From: Terriglobia bacterium
Lineage (GTDB): Bacteria > Acidobacteriota > Terriglobia > Bryobacterales > Bryobacteraceae
Assembly (NCBI GenBank): GCA_021325235.1
Contig: JAJPHN010000039.1
Coordinates: forward strand, 1 to 49,837
DNA length: 49,837 nucleotides
Reading direction: 5' to 3'
A model generated the notes under the pieces. That model did not search any database, was not told the DNA's origin, and saw only the letters and a program-made list of their open reading frames with translations. This document shows positions 33,252-41,636 of the stretch, piece by piece. Numbering within the stretch: position 1 is the first letter of the stretch; every line of letters begins with the position of its first letter. The translations under genes and the position numbers were made by a program.

Positions 33252-34277
33252 GTGTTTATTGATGAAGTAGTCATCTCCGTGAAAGCCGGCGACGGAGGGA
33301 ATGGCTGTTCAGCGTTCCGGCGCGAGAAGTTCGTGCCCAAAGGTGGACCGAGCGGAGGGGACGGAGGGCGCGGCGGCGATGTCAAGCTGGTCGCCAGCGA
33401 ACACTACAACACCCTCCTGCACTTCCGATTCAATCCCGAACACACGGCCGAGCGCGGGCGGCATGGCGAAGGAAGCAACCGCACGGGCCGGGATGGAGCC
33501 GGGGTGGAACTGCCGGTACCCGTTGGGACGATCGTTTACAACGACGAGACGGGCGAGCAGATTTTTGACTTCACCGAACCCGGGCAAACGTTCGTGGTTG
33601 CGAGCGGTGGACGGGGCGGTAAGGGAAACGCGCGGTTCGCAACCTCTACAAATCAGGCGCCGACTGAATGCGAAGAAGGAAAACCGGGCGATGCGGTACG
33701 GCTGCGGCTGGAACTGAAGCTACTGGCCGATGTTGGCCTGGTCGGTTTCCCGAACGCCGGAAAGTCGACCCTTATTTCCCGCCTCTCGGCCGCCAAGCCG
33801 AAAATTGCCGATTATCCTTTCACCACCCTGCAGCCCAATCTGGGTGTGGTGCAGGCGGGCGATCACACCTTCGTGCTGGCCGATGTTCCGGGGCTGATCG
33901 AAGGCGCCCACGAAGGACACGGTTTAGGAACGCAGTTTCTGCGGCATATCGAACGCACGCGGCTTTTAGTGCATCTGGTCGATTCCGCCGAGGCGAGCGG
34001 GCGCGATCCAGCCAACGATTTCGACGTGATCATGGGCGAACTGGCCAAGTTCAACGCCGACCTGCTGCGCAAACCGATGCTGGTCGCGGCAACCCGCATC
34101 GACATGTGCACGGATCCGGCGAGAATCGAAGCGATCCGGCGCAAGGCGGAGGAGCGGCATCTGCCGTTTTATGCGATCTCCTCGGTGACCGGCAAAGGTC
34201 TCGAGGAACTGCGCTTTGCGATGAGCTCGCAGCTCTTTCCCGCCCACGAGACGGCCGAAGTTCCCGTCGGAAGCTAA
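33252..34277 (+). CDS. obgE: GTPase ObgE/CgtA
   Basis: The 341-residue ribosome-assembly GTPase has a Gly-rich Obg domain (about 1-158; [34 protein letters not shown]). The G domain has G1 [10 protein letters not shown] (near 164), G2 region [12 protein letters not shown]3 [20 protein letters not shown], and G4 as VAATRIDMC, unusually R-I-D in place of NKxD. There is no C-terminal OCT domain. The GTG at 33252 begins the canonical [10 protein letters not shown]; the longer reading from 33087 only overlaps rpmA. The last nine bases, including the TAA stop, are also the first nine bases of the tRNA-Sec gene. Confidence 0.95.
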   Translation: MFIDEVVISVKAGDGGNGCSAFRREKFVPKGGPSGGDGGRGGDVKLVASEHYNTLLHFRFNPEHTAERGRHGEGSNRTGRDGAGVELPVPVGTIVYNDETGEQIFDFTEPGQTFVVASGGRGGKGNARFATSTNQAPTECEEGKPGDAVRLRLELKLLADVGLVGFPNAGKSTLISRLSAAKPKIADYPFTTLQPNLGVVQAGDHTFVLADVPGLIEGAHEGHGLGTQFLRHIERTRLLVHLVDSAEASGRDPANDFDVIMGELAKFNADLLRKPMLVAATRIDMCTDPARIEAIRRKAEERHLPFYAISSVTGKGLEELRFAMSSQLFPAHETAEVPVGS

Positions 34278-34363
34278 ACTCTGCCGGTGCAGGGCCCGGT
34301 CTTCAAAACCGGAGTGCGGCACTTCGTGTCACGGGTGGGTTCGACTCCCATTAGCTTCCGCCA
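34269..34363 (+). tRNA. selC: selenocysteine tRNA, anticodon TCA
   Basis: The gene spans 95 bases, as in E. coli selC. An 8-bp acceptor GGAAGCTA/TAGCTTCC and a 5-bp T stem GTGGG/CCCAT with loop TTCGACT give the 8+5 arrangement of bacterial tRNA-Sec. The long D stem is CTCTGC/GCAGGG around CGGT, the anticodon loop is CTTCAAA on a CCGGT/ACCGG stem, and the variable arm is long (GGCAC/GTGTC). Discriminator G and CCA are encoded. It reads UGA as selenocysteine with SelB. It starts inside obgE and likely shares its transcript. No selA, selB or selD is in the window. Confidence 0.95.
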
Positions 34364-34379
34364 AAAAACATGGCAGCAC

Positions 34380-34468
34380 TGGTGCTGGAGGAGGGGGTCG
34401 AACCCTCATGACCAGTGAAGGTCGCCGGATTTTGAGTCCGGTGCGTCTGCCAGTTCCGCCACTCCAGC
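34380..34468 (-). tRNA. tRNA-Leu, anticodon CAA
   Basis: On the minus strand the gene begins GCTGGAGTGGCGGAACTGGC and ends with CTCCAGC-A-CCA. The acceptor is GCTGGAG/CTCCAGC, the anticodon stem is CCGGA/TCCGG with loop CTCAAAA (anticodon CAA), and a class II variable arm precedes the GGGTTCGACCCC T arm. CCA is encoded. It faces the tRNA-Sec gene, with only 16 bases between the two 3' ends. A possible -10 (TATACT at 34486-34491, minus strand) lies upstream. Confidence 0.97.
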
Positions 34469-34485
34469 CTGAGTCGGTATCTCCG

Positions 34486-34491
34486 AGTATA
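34486..34491 (-). promoter_or_regulatory. possible -10 box of tRNA-Leu
   Basis: TATACT on the minus strand lies about 18 bases before the tRNA 5' end. A 12-base palindrome GAAAGCGCTTTC (34494-34505) is next to it. No convincing -35. Confidence 0.35.
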
Positions 34492-34753
34492 ACGAAAGCG
34501 CTTTCGCCTTCGCTCTGGTTCCGTATTTCGGGAAGGCGAATATCCCTCGAAAATAGAACGTTTTACTACCGTAAAACTGGCCAGGGCAAGTTTGCGGCGC
34601 GCTCGATTGCGCTATGGTAGTCAGGGGAGCTTTGTATTTGTTTTTACAGCCCCAGATGGAGCGTCTGCGCATCTCTGCGGCAGATGCTGCACGCCTGCGC
34701 CGCCGTACCGGAACAGCCCGGGTTGAGCGGCGCATTTGGAAGTTGAGCCCCCT

Positions 34754-35830
34754 ATGACGTCAGAGAAAAAACCAGCTCAGCCAATCCTTAATCAAACCCT
34801 GTTTCATACGGCTTATGTTCCTTCGCCTACCTGGCGGAGCTACCTGACCAGCACGGTCGTGCACGGCGCGATTCTGCTCGCCTTACTTCTGATCACAGTC
34901 CCGGCGATTCAGGAAGTGCAGAAGCGCCGAGTTGAACATATCACGCTGATCGCACCGCCGCCGCTGCCGACCTATCATCCGAAGATCGTACCGCGTGTGA
35001 CTCGTAATATCGAGACGCCGCGGCTGATCGTCAAAAACGAACCCAAACCGAAGATCGAGCCGATCAAGCCGATTGAAGTGAAGCCCATTACAGTTCCGAA
35101 GCGAGAGCTGGCGGCTGCCCCCGAAATCAAACCCACGGTAACTCCGCCGCACGCGCTGCCCGATATCAAGGCGGAGATGCCCGCTCCCAAGCCGCCGGTG
35201 CAGACCGGGGTCTTTCGCAATACCGAGCAAGCCAAGGGCGCGGTGGTCCCGAAAGAAACCAAGCTGGGCGGCTTCGGCGATCCTCACGGGGTTCCTGCCT
35301 CGGCTGACTCCCATCCGTCGCAGCTGACGATGGCACAGGTCGGTTCGTTCGACCTGCCGCAAGGGGCCGGTCATGCGGGCGGAGGAGGCCACGGTGCTGC
35401 GGGCGGCGTGCGGCAAGGCTCGTTCGGCGCGATCGGCGATCCTTCCGGAGTTCCGGGCGGCACCGGGCGAGGTCCCGGAAGAGTTCAGACGGGCGCTTTT
35501 GGAGAAGCTACAGCGGGTCAGGCGACGGGACCGGTGGCGAAAGCCAAACCGGTCGAGCCGGCGACAACGCCAGTCGAGATCCTTTCCAAGCCGAAGCCCC
35601 GCTATACCGAAGAAGCTCGTAATCTGAAGCTCGAGGGCCAGGTATCGCTCGACGTTGTCTTTCAGGCGAACGGATCGGTCCGGGTGGTGCGCATTGTGCA
35701 CGGCCTGGGCCACGGTCTGGATGAGGCCGCCGAGGAAGCCGCCACACAAGTCCGATTCCGGCCCGCAACCCGCGACGGCGTTCCGGTGGACAGCAACGCC
35801 ACCATTCGAATTACTTTTCAGTTAACGTAA
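34754..35830 (+). CDS. TonB-family energy transducer
   Basis: The 358-residue protein has an inner-membrane anchor (about residues 31-48, VVHGAILLALLLITVPAI). A long Pro/Lys/Glu-rich periplasmic spacer (about 60-260; repeats such as EPKPKIEPIKPIEVKP) follows, and then a Gly-rich section. The C-terminal TonB domain (about 275-358) contains KPRYTEEARNLKLEGQVSL and the end VPVDSNATIRITFQLT. It would transfer proton-motive energy to TonB-dependent receptors such as the one at 7.4-10.9 kb; ExbB/ExbD are not in the window. The ATG at 34754 is preferred; a TTG at 34736 is possible. The upstream 34469-34753 region holds no other gene. Confidence 0.9.
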   Translation: MTSEKKPAQPILNQTLFHTAYVPSPTWRSYLTSTVVHGAILLALLLITVPAIQEVQKRRVEHITLIAPPPLPTYHPKIVPRVTRNIETPRLIVKNEPKPKIEPIKPIEVKPITVPKRELAAAPEIKPTVTPPHALPDIKAEMPAPKPPVQTGVFRNTEQAKGAVVPKETKLGGFGDPHGVPASADSHPSQLTMAQVGSFDLPQGAGHAGGGGHGAAGGVRQGSFGAIGDPSGVPGGTGRGPGRVQTGAFGEATAGQATGPVAKAKPVEPATTPVEILSKPKPRYTEEARNLKLEGQVSLDVVFQANGSVRVVRIVHGLGHGLDEAAEEAATQVRFRPATRDGVPVDSNATIRITFQLT

Positions 35831-35861
35831 ACGATTATTTCAGTATTTGAGCAGCAACCGC

Positions 35862-37619
35862 ATGGTTTTCTTCAGCCGTAAGGCATTCTTAACAAATCTG
35901 ACGCTTCTATTGCTGGCCGCGCCGTTCGCGTTCGCGCAAACGGCTCCGGCTCAGAACCCGGCTCCGGCCCAGGCGGCCCCGCAGGACCCTTCGCAGGAGA
36001 TGAACCACATCCTCTGGCGCTCGAATTCGACTCCCGCGCACAATCTGGATGAGGTGATCGATCGCGCCATCAACAGCGAACACGTGCTGGTGGACCGGCT
36101 GCGTACCAAAGAACCGGTTCTCGAGACGTATATCCAGGAAATGAAGAAGGACCCCGATCTTGGGTTCGTTCCTCAACATGACTTCTACTTTCTTGGAAAG
36201 CTGAACATCACCAACGGTATTGTGGATAACTCGTTTCTTCCGAGGCGGCCTGTTTACAAGCGCATCCCTCAATACTTCACGACCTTCTTCAGCACCGAGT
36301 ATTATCCGAACGGCTTCGCTGACGAGATGTTTCTCGACCCGACGGGGTTCGATCGCAGCCATTACGATTTCGAATTCGTCAAGAAGGAGTTTCTGGGCGA
36401 AGTACGCTGTTTTGTGCTCGACATCAAACCGAAGCCGGAGAGCGGGAAGCGGCGTTTCGAAGGGCGTATCTGGATCGAAGACCAGAACTACAACCTGGTT
36501 CGGTTCAGCGGCCGTTATGTGCCGGCCCCGCACAACGAGTTTTCGCATTTTGAATGCTGGCGGGTGAACTCGGGCGGATTCTGGCTTCCGACCTATATCT
36601 ATGCGCAGGACGAAGGTTATCGCTGGGGTCCGGTACACACGGCGCCGATGCGCGCACAAACGCGTTTGTGGGACTACGAAACCTCGCGCGACCGGGCGCA
36701 GCAGGCGTTCACGGAGTTGACCGTCGAGAGCCCGCAGGGCGTAAAGGATGAGAGCCAGTCGAACACCAACGGCTATTCGCCGACTCAGGCGGAGCGGATG
36801 TGGGAGACGCAGGCTCAGGAGAATATCGTGGACCGCCTGCAGAAGGCTGGACTGGTGGCGCCTTCCGGCGAAGTCGATCAGGTGCTCGATACGGTGCTGA
36901 ACAATCTGGAGGTAACCAACAACATTTCGCTCGACCCTCCGGTGCATGCGCGGATCCTGCTGACGACGCCGCTCGAATCGGTAGCGGTGAACCACGTGAT
37001 TCTGATCAGCCGCGGCTTGATCGACGTGCTGCCGGATGAAGCTTCGCTGGCGGCGGTACTGGCGCATGAACTGGCGCATGTGGTGCTCGGCCACTCGGTG
37101 AACACGAAGTACTCCTTCGAGGACCGGCTGCTGTTCGATGATCCGCAGACACTCTCGAAGATCTCGGTGAGCCGTACACGCGATGAAGAAGAGGCCGCCG
37201 ATGCCAAAGCGATCGAGCTGCTAAAAAATTCGCCCTACAAGGACAAGCTGCCCAAAGTGGGCCTGTTTCTGCGCATGCTGTCGACGCGCAGCGATGAGGT
37301 GCCGCACCTGATCAAGCCTTTGCTCGGCAATCGCATGGCGGATACCAAGAAGGATCTGCGGATGTCGGGGCTGATGGAAATGGCGCCCGAGCTCGAGATG
37401 CGCGACAAGAATCAGATTGCCGCTCTGCCGCTCGGATCGCGCATTATCGTCGACCCGTGGTCCGATCGTCTGAAGCTCCTGAAGGCGCCGCCGGTCGCGC
37501 TCGCTTCCGCCAAAGAAAAGATGCCGTTCCAGGTGACGCCGTTCATGGTGTATTTGACGCGTGAAAACGGGAACGAGAATACGCCGGCGAGCGCGGAGAA
37601 TCAGCCGCCTTCGAAGTAG
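35862..37619 (+). CDS. exported M48-family metalloprotease with N-terminal LolA-like region
   Basis: The 585-residue protein starts with a signal peptide (FLTNLTLLLLAAPFAFAQ). A region of about 240 residues (about 35-290) contains RRFEGRIWIEDQNYNLVRFS, reminiscent of outer-membrane lipoprotein-sorting folds. The zinc-protease domain follows, with HELAH in AAVLAHELAHVVLGHS (about 398-413) and the third ligand region DEEEAADAKAIELL (about 440-455). It likely acts in the periplasm on outer-membrane or exported proteins. The ATG at 35862 starts the signal peptide; a TTG five codons earlier is less likely. It follows the TonB gene by 31 bases and may be co-transcribed. The substrate is unknown. 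Confidence 0.85.
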   Translation: MVFFSRKAFLTNLTLLLLAAPFAFAQTAPAQNPAPAQAAPQDPSQEMNHILWRSNSTPAHNLDEVIDRAINSEHVLVDRLRTKEPVLETYIQEMKKDPDLGFVPQHDFYFLGKLNITNGIVDNSFLPRRPVYKRIPQYFTTFFSTEYYPNGFADEMFLDPTGFDRSHYDFEFVKKEFLGEVRCFVLDIKPKPESGKRRFEGRIWIEDQNYNLVRFSGRYVPAPHNEFSHFECWRVNSGGFWLPTYIYAQDEGYRWGPVHTAPMRAQTRLWDYETSRDRAQQAFTELTVESPQGVKDESQSNTNGYSPTQAERMWETQAQENIVDRLQKAGLVAPSGEVDQVLDTVLNNLEVTNNISLDPPVHARILLTTPLESVAVNHVILISRGLIDVLPDEASLAAVLAHELAHVVLGHSVNTKYSFEDRLLFDDPQTLSKISVSRTRDEEEAADAKAIELLKNSPYKDKLPKVGLFLRMLSTRSDEVPHLIKPLLGNRMADTKKDLRMSGLMEMAPELEMRDKNQIAALPLGSRIIVDPWSDRLKLLKAPPVALASAKEKMPFQVTPFMVYLTRENGNENTPASAENQPPSK

Positions 37620-37657
37620 GCAGATTTCAACGACCCGTACAATGTTGTCTCGGACCT

Positions 37658-38014
37658 ATGACCGAGACGGAAGCGCAAACATTCGCTCACGAATGGGTGA
37701 CGGCGTGGAATTCGCACGACCTGAGCCGGATTCTGAGCCATTATGATCCGCAAGTGGTTTTGACATCGCCGGTCGCCGCACGGCTGCTGAACGACTCCTC
37801 CGGCAAAGTGGCCGGCAAAAACGCGCTCGAAGCCTATTTCCGCAAGGGTCTCGAAGTTTTCCCGAATCTTGCGTTTCAGCTGCTCGGAGTAATGAACGGC
37901 CTGTCGAGTATCGTGCTGCAATACCGCAACCAGAACGGGAAGGTTTGCGGCGAGTACATGGAATTCGGCCCAGACGCGAAAGTCGTGCGAGTGGTGGCGC
38001 ACTACGCGGATTGA
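37658..38014 (+). CDS. NTF2/SnoaL-like small protein
   Basis: The 118-residue protein has the cone-shaped NTF2-like fold pattern. It has an N-terminal helix FAHEWVTAWNSHDLSRILSH and the typical 'W-N-x-H-D' plus 'Y-D-P-x-V' (SHYDPQVVLTSPVA), then a helix KNALEAYFRKGLEVFPNLAF and strands at the end. Such proteins can be isomerases, hydrolases or ligand binders; nothing assigns an activity here. It starts 38 bases after the M48 gene and converges with the metallo-hydrolase gene. Confidence 0.8.
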   Translation: MTETEAQTFAHEWVTAWNSHDLSRILSHYDPQVVLTSPVAARLLNDSSGKVAGKNALEAYFRKGLEVFPNLAFQLLGVMNGLSSIVLQYRNQNGKVCGEYMEFGPDAKVVRVVAHYAD

Positions 38015-38051
38015 TCTCCGTTAAGCGCGATCGCCGCTATACGGCCGCGTC

Positions 38052-39011
38052 TTAGCGAAGCGAAAATTCCGCGCCGATCTCGCGCAGGCAGACGCGTTCG
38101 GGAGCCGATCCAGCGGCCGTAAGCAAGCGCTCAATGGGCTCGAGTTTAGGCTCGCGGCTTAATTGAAATGTCTGGTGATGCACGGGCAGGATAAACTCTG
38201 CGCCGGCATCATTGGCCATGCTGAGGGCCTGCTCCGGATTGCAGTGTACGTGAATCCAGGGATCGTAAGCACCGATCGGCATAATGGCCAGATCGACAGG
38301 CCTGGCGGATCGCACGTCGCGGAAATGGGATGTCTGCGCTGTATCCCCACCGAACACGATGCGCCTCGATCCGATCTCGAGCAGGTAGCCGTTAAAGCCG
38401 CGATAGACATCGCTGCGCATGCGGGCGCCCCAGTGCGCCACCTGAAAGGCCTTCACGCAGGCCGGCCCGATCTGCACGCTTTGATTCCAGCGCAGCTCGT
38501 GCGCGCCGGCGTATCGCTTCGGCCGCAGCAGATCGCAGGTATGCTGGGCCGTGACAACCTGGGTGCGGGGGTTCTCGAGTGCGCGCAGGCTCGGCAGATC
38601 GAAATGATCCATGTGGGCGTGGGAGAGCAGCACGAGATCCACCGGAGGCAGCGCTTCCAATTCGCAGGCGGTCGCGATCAGGCGCTTGATGCCGAGCGTT
38701 ACGGGTCCGATATTCAGCCCGACGCGCAGGCTGAAGACGGGATCGGTGAGAACGGTGAAGCCGTCGATTTTCAGCAGGACGGTGCTATGCCCCAGCCAGG
38801 CCGCGTGCAGCCCGGTATCCGGCCACAAGAGCGGTTCGGGACGAAGCGGCGCAGGTGCGGTCTCGCGCCGGTACTCTTTGGCCATCTCGCGGAAAAAGGC
38901 GGGTGCGGCTCGCCGCAGGAAACGGGCGGTTTCGGGCATGCGCGCGTGCCGTCCCGGACGCGGATGCCGTGGTAAATGCCGGGAATGGCGAAATCGGGGT
39001 GCCTCTGCCAT
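38052..39011 (-). CDS. MBL-fold metallo-hydrolase, NAPE-PLD/UlaG-like
   Basis: The 319-residue protein has the metal motif HAHMDH in LVLLSHAHMDHFDLPSL, a second metal-ligand region around VTAQHTCDLLRPKRYAG, FGGDTAQTSHFRDV (third-ligand Asp), and VHCNPEQALSMANDAG and LPVHHQTF near the C-terminus. These resemble bacterial relatives of N-acyl-phosphatidylethanolamine phospholipase D. It has no signal peptide and an Arg/His/Pro-rich start, so it is probably cytoplasmic. It would hydrolyse a phosphodiester or lactone; the substrate is unknown. ATG at 39009-39011. Confidence 0.85.
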   Translation of the reverse strand: MAEAPRFRHSRHLPRHPRPGRHARMPETARFLRRAAPAFFREMAKEYRRETAPAPLRPEPLLWPDTGLHAAWLGHSTVLLKIDGFTVLTDPVFSLRVGLNIGPVTLGIKRLIATACELEALPPVDLVLLSHAHMDHFDLPSLRALENPRTQVVTAQHTCDLLRPKRYAGAHELRWNQSVQIGPACVKAFQVAHWGARMRSDVYRGFNGYLLEIGSRRIVFGGDTAQTSHFRDVRSARPVDLAIMPIGAYDPWIHVHCNPEQALSMANDAGAEFILPVHHQTFQLSREPKLEPIERLLTAAGSAPERVCLREIGAEFSLR

Positions 39012-39077
39012 CGCTTATTTGATGCTCGCACGCCCGGGACTGGGCCGCGCGTTTTGTGGCGCGATGCTAGCCGCCGC

Positions 39078-40229
39078 TCAGCTCGCGGGAACGAAGAAGA
39101 CGTCCACCGGCGAGGGTGTCTCGATCTTTTTCCCGGCGGGGGTCAGTTTCCCGGTAGACGGATCGACCTTGAAAACCACCAGCGTGTTCGATTTCTGATT
39201 GCCGGCGAGCAGGAAGCGGCCTGTCGGATCGAGCGCAAAACCGCGCGGCTGCTGGCCTTCGGTGGAAATGTTCTGGACCTGGTTCAGCTTGCCGGTAGCG
39301 GAGTCGATGGCGAAGACCTGGATGCTGTCCTCGCCGCGATTGGAGGTGTAGAGGAATTTTCCCGCTGCATCGATCCGAATCTCGGCGCCGGTGTTCTCTT
39401 TGGTGAAATCGCGGCGGATGGTACGGACTTCCTGAATCCGTTCGAGCGCGCCAGTTGCCGGGTCGCGCCGGAACACCGAGACAAACGGTTTCAGCTCGTG
39501 CATCACGTAGGCGTAGCGCTCGTTGTGATCGAAGACGATATGCCGGGGCCCGGAACCGGCTTCGGCTTTCGCGTTGGGTGGATCATTGGGCGTCAGCTTC
39601 GCCGTCGCGGGATCGATTTTGTAGATACGAATTTCGTCGAGTCCGAGATCGGGAACATAGACGCGCGTATTGTCGCGGGTGATCACCGCCTCGTGGGCGT
39701 GCGGGCCCTCCTGACGCTCCTTGTTCGGACCCGAACCATGGGCTTTTTCGATCGAGACCGCCTCACTGAGCGAGCCGTTCTTCTCGATGGCGAACGAAAC
39801 TGCATCGCCCGTGGTGTAGTTGGCCACGACGATCATGCGGCCGGTGGCATCCACCGAAGCGTGGCAGGGCGCCTTACCCTTCGAACTGACCTGATTCAAT
39901 GACGTCAGCTTGCCCGACTTTCGATCGATGGCGAAGCTGGCTACACCGCCGTTCTGATTGCCCTGCAGCTCGCTCACGGCGTACAGGTGGCGGTAGTCGC
40001 GATCGGCGGTGATCCACGACGGGTTCTCCACTTTTCCAGCCAAGCCGATCGATTCGAGCGCGCCATTTGCGGCATCGAAGCGATAGCCCTGAATTCCCTG
40101 CCCGTAACTGCCGAGATAGACGAAATAGCTTTGCTGCTGTGCGCCGGTTGAAGCGCCCGAGAGATGGGACGAGGTCGACATAGTCGTACTTAAGACGGCA
40201 AAAAGCGGAATCGCGAAACAGGTTTTCAC
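39078..40229 (-). CDS. lactonase-like seven-bladed propeller protein, exported
   Basis: The 383-residue protein has a probable signal peptide (CFAIPLFAVLSTTMSTSSH) and a seven-bladed propeller of the 6-phosphogluconolactonase (Pgl) type. Recurring FAIDRKSGKLTSLN and FAIDSATGKLNQVQ units are the blade ends, and conserved pieces include YAVSELQGNQNGGVASF, GPHAHEAVI and GSGPRHIVFDHNERYAYV. Cytoplasmic Pgl proteins open 6-phosphogluconolactone; this exported one may act on another lactone. GTG start at 40227-40229. It lies 66 bases upstream of the metallo-hydrolase gene on the same strand. Confidence 0.85.
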   Translation of the reverse strand: MKTCFAIPLFAVLSTTMSTSSHLSGASTGAQQQSYFVYLGSYGQGIQGYRFDAANGALESIGLAGKVENPSWITADRDYRHLYAVSELQGNQNGGVASFAIDRKSGKLTSLNQVSSKGKAPCHASVDATGRMIVVANYTTGDAVSFAIEKNGSLSEAVSIEKAHGSGPNKERQEGPHAHEAVITRDNTRVYVPDLGLDEIRIYKIDPATAKLTPNDPPNAKAEAGSGPRHIVFDHNERYAYVMHELKPFVSVFRRDPATGALERIQEVRTIRRDFTKENTGAEIRIDAAGKFLYTSNRGEDSIQVFAIDSATGKLNQVQNISTEGQQPRGFALDPTGRFLLAGNQKSNTLVVFKVDPSTGKLTPAGKKIETPSPVDVFFVPAS

Positions 40230-40262
40230 GGTTCCTATCCTGTCACAACCGAGATTTGTAAT

Positions 40263-40733
40263 TTACTGCTTCTTGCGCTTGCGGGCGTCTTCGAGCTCTT
40301 TACGATATTCCTTGTAGAGCACGAGACGCACTTTGATCTGCGGCATATCCATCGACATGAGTTTCTTGTCGGTGTCGATGTCGATGGTGTACGGGCCGTC
40401 GCGGGTGCCGAACTCGTCGAAAAATGCGAGCTGGTTTCCGTCGAGCTGATACGTGCCGTGGCGCGCAACGGTCTGGTGCTGAATCGAGACCTGCTGGATG
40501 AAGCGGTTCTGGCGCGTGAAGGTCAGCCGCCCGCTGCATTCGTCCGGATGCGGGTTGCCATCGAAGCAGGTGTGCTGGCGGGGAAAGCCGTTCTGGGCAT
40601 CGTCCATACTGACATACTCCCAGCCGGTCGCATCCTGCAGCAGTGCGAGCTTTTCGGGGCCAAGCGTATCATCGGCAACGATTCCGAGAGGAAACGCGAG
40701 CAGAGCCGTGGCGAAAAGGGCGCGAACGCACAT
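40263..40733 (-). CDS. exported protein of unknown function
   Basis: The 156-residue protein has a signal peptide (VRALFATALLAFPLGIVAD) and a short beta-rich mature part, with CFDGNPHPDECSGRLTFTRQ containing a likely disulphide pair. The C-terminus is basic (KELEDARKRKKQ). I do not recognise a family; a lipocalin-like small beta-barrel is possible from the strand pattern. It lies between the lactonase gene and the DUF4159 gene on the same strand with 9 bases to the latter, suggesting a shared transcript. Confidence 0.7.
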   Translation of the reverse strand: MCVRALFATALLAFPLGIVADDTLGPEKLALLQDATGWEYVSMDDAQNGFPRQHTCFDGNPHPDECSGRLTFTRQNRFIQQVSIQHQTVARHGTYQLDGNQLAFFDEFGTRDGPYTIDIDTDKKLMSMDMPQIKVRLVLYKEYRKELEDARKRKKQ

Positions 40734-40742
40734 AACTGAATC

Positions 40743-41606
40743 CTAGTGTGTCATGGAATAGACGATGTAATTCACGCCAATGCGTATGCCGAGCGCCGAA
40801 TATTCTTCCGGGTACTCGGGATCGTCGGCCCACTCCCAGGAATCGCCCAGATCGGAATTGAAACTGATGGCGACCATGAGGCGCCCTTTGTCGTCGTAGA
40901 TGCCGCGCCAGTGGGCGACGTAGCCATCGTTGCGAAACGGCACGCCGGTGCGCACGCCCCATTCACCGGGCACCTGGTAACGATTTTCGAGATCGTAGAC
41001 GGTGTGAAAAATCGGGTCTGAATCGGGGATCTCCACCACCGCGCGGTTGGGGAAAATGCGCTTCATGCTGTTTTCGAAGATGGTCCAGTCGCGGCTGCCC
41101 CAGAAATCGTCGCACATCAGAAAGCCGCCGCGCAGCAGATATTCACGCAAGGTGTGAGCCTGCGCATCGGTGAGATCCCATTCGCCAACAAAGACGGCGT
41201 AGAGCCACGGATAATTGTAGACATCGAACGGATCGTCGAGGCTGACTGGCTGCTCGACCGAGCGCACGTGCAGACGAGTGAGGCGGCGCACGGCTTCGAG
41301 AAAATGCCGGTCGGCGCGCGGATAATCGTTGGTCCAGCTCGAGCGGCCCTGAGTCCAGTCCCAGCCGGCGTGGCGGAAGCGGGCGTCGGGAATGGAAGGA
41401 TACATCAGCCGCGCAAAGACGAGCTCGGTGCGCTCGTCGAAGTCAGGAGGAAGCGGGAATCGAGCGGCCTGATATTCGTCGCCCGGGTATTCGCGGAACG
41501 GCCGCGGAAGCGTGCGATCGGCCGCATAGAGCAGGGTGATGAGCAGCGTGAGCAGCGCCAGCCCGCAGGCGAATTGCCGCAGAAACTTCAGGCGACCGGT
41601 ACGCAC
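40743..41606 (-). CDS. DUF4159-domain protein
   Basis: The 287-residue protein starts with a membrane-anchor or signal segment (QFACGLALLTLLITLLYAAD). The DUF4159 domain follows (about 55-285): FARLMYPSIPDARFRHAG, WTNDYPRADRHFLEAVRRLT, NYPWLYAVFVGEWDLTDAQA and LREYLLRGGFLMCDDFWGSR. The family has a flavodoxin/glutamine-amidotransferase-like fold and often sits near VWA and MoxR genes; the function is unknown to me. A GTG start is used. It is 30 bases downstream of the large permease gene on the same strand. Confidence 0.85.
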   Translation of the reverse strand: MRTGRLKFLRQFACGLALLTLLITLLYAADRTLPRPFREYPGDEYQAARFPLPPDFDERTELVFARLMYPSIPDARFRHAGWDWTQGRSSWTNDYPRADRHFLEAVRRLTRLHVRSVEQPVSLDDPFDVYNYPWLYAVFVGEWDLTDAQAHTLREYLLRGGFLMCDDFWGSRDWTIFENSMKRIFPNRAVVEIPDSDPIFHTVYDLENRYQVPGEWGVRTGVPFRNDGYVAHWRGIYDDKGRLMVAISFNSDLGDSWEWADDPEYPEEYSALGIRIGVNYIVYSMTH

Positions 41607-41636
41607 AGGCCCTCGCCCGTGAGGATAGCATCGACG

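Noticed and set aside
34592-34618. Promoter-like TTGCGG and TATGGT before the TonB gene
   Set aside because: The spacer is 15 bases and both boxes are weak; not enough to call.
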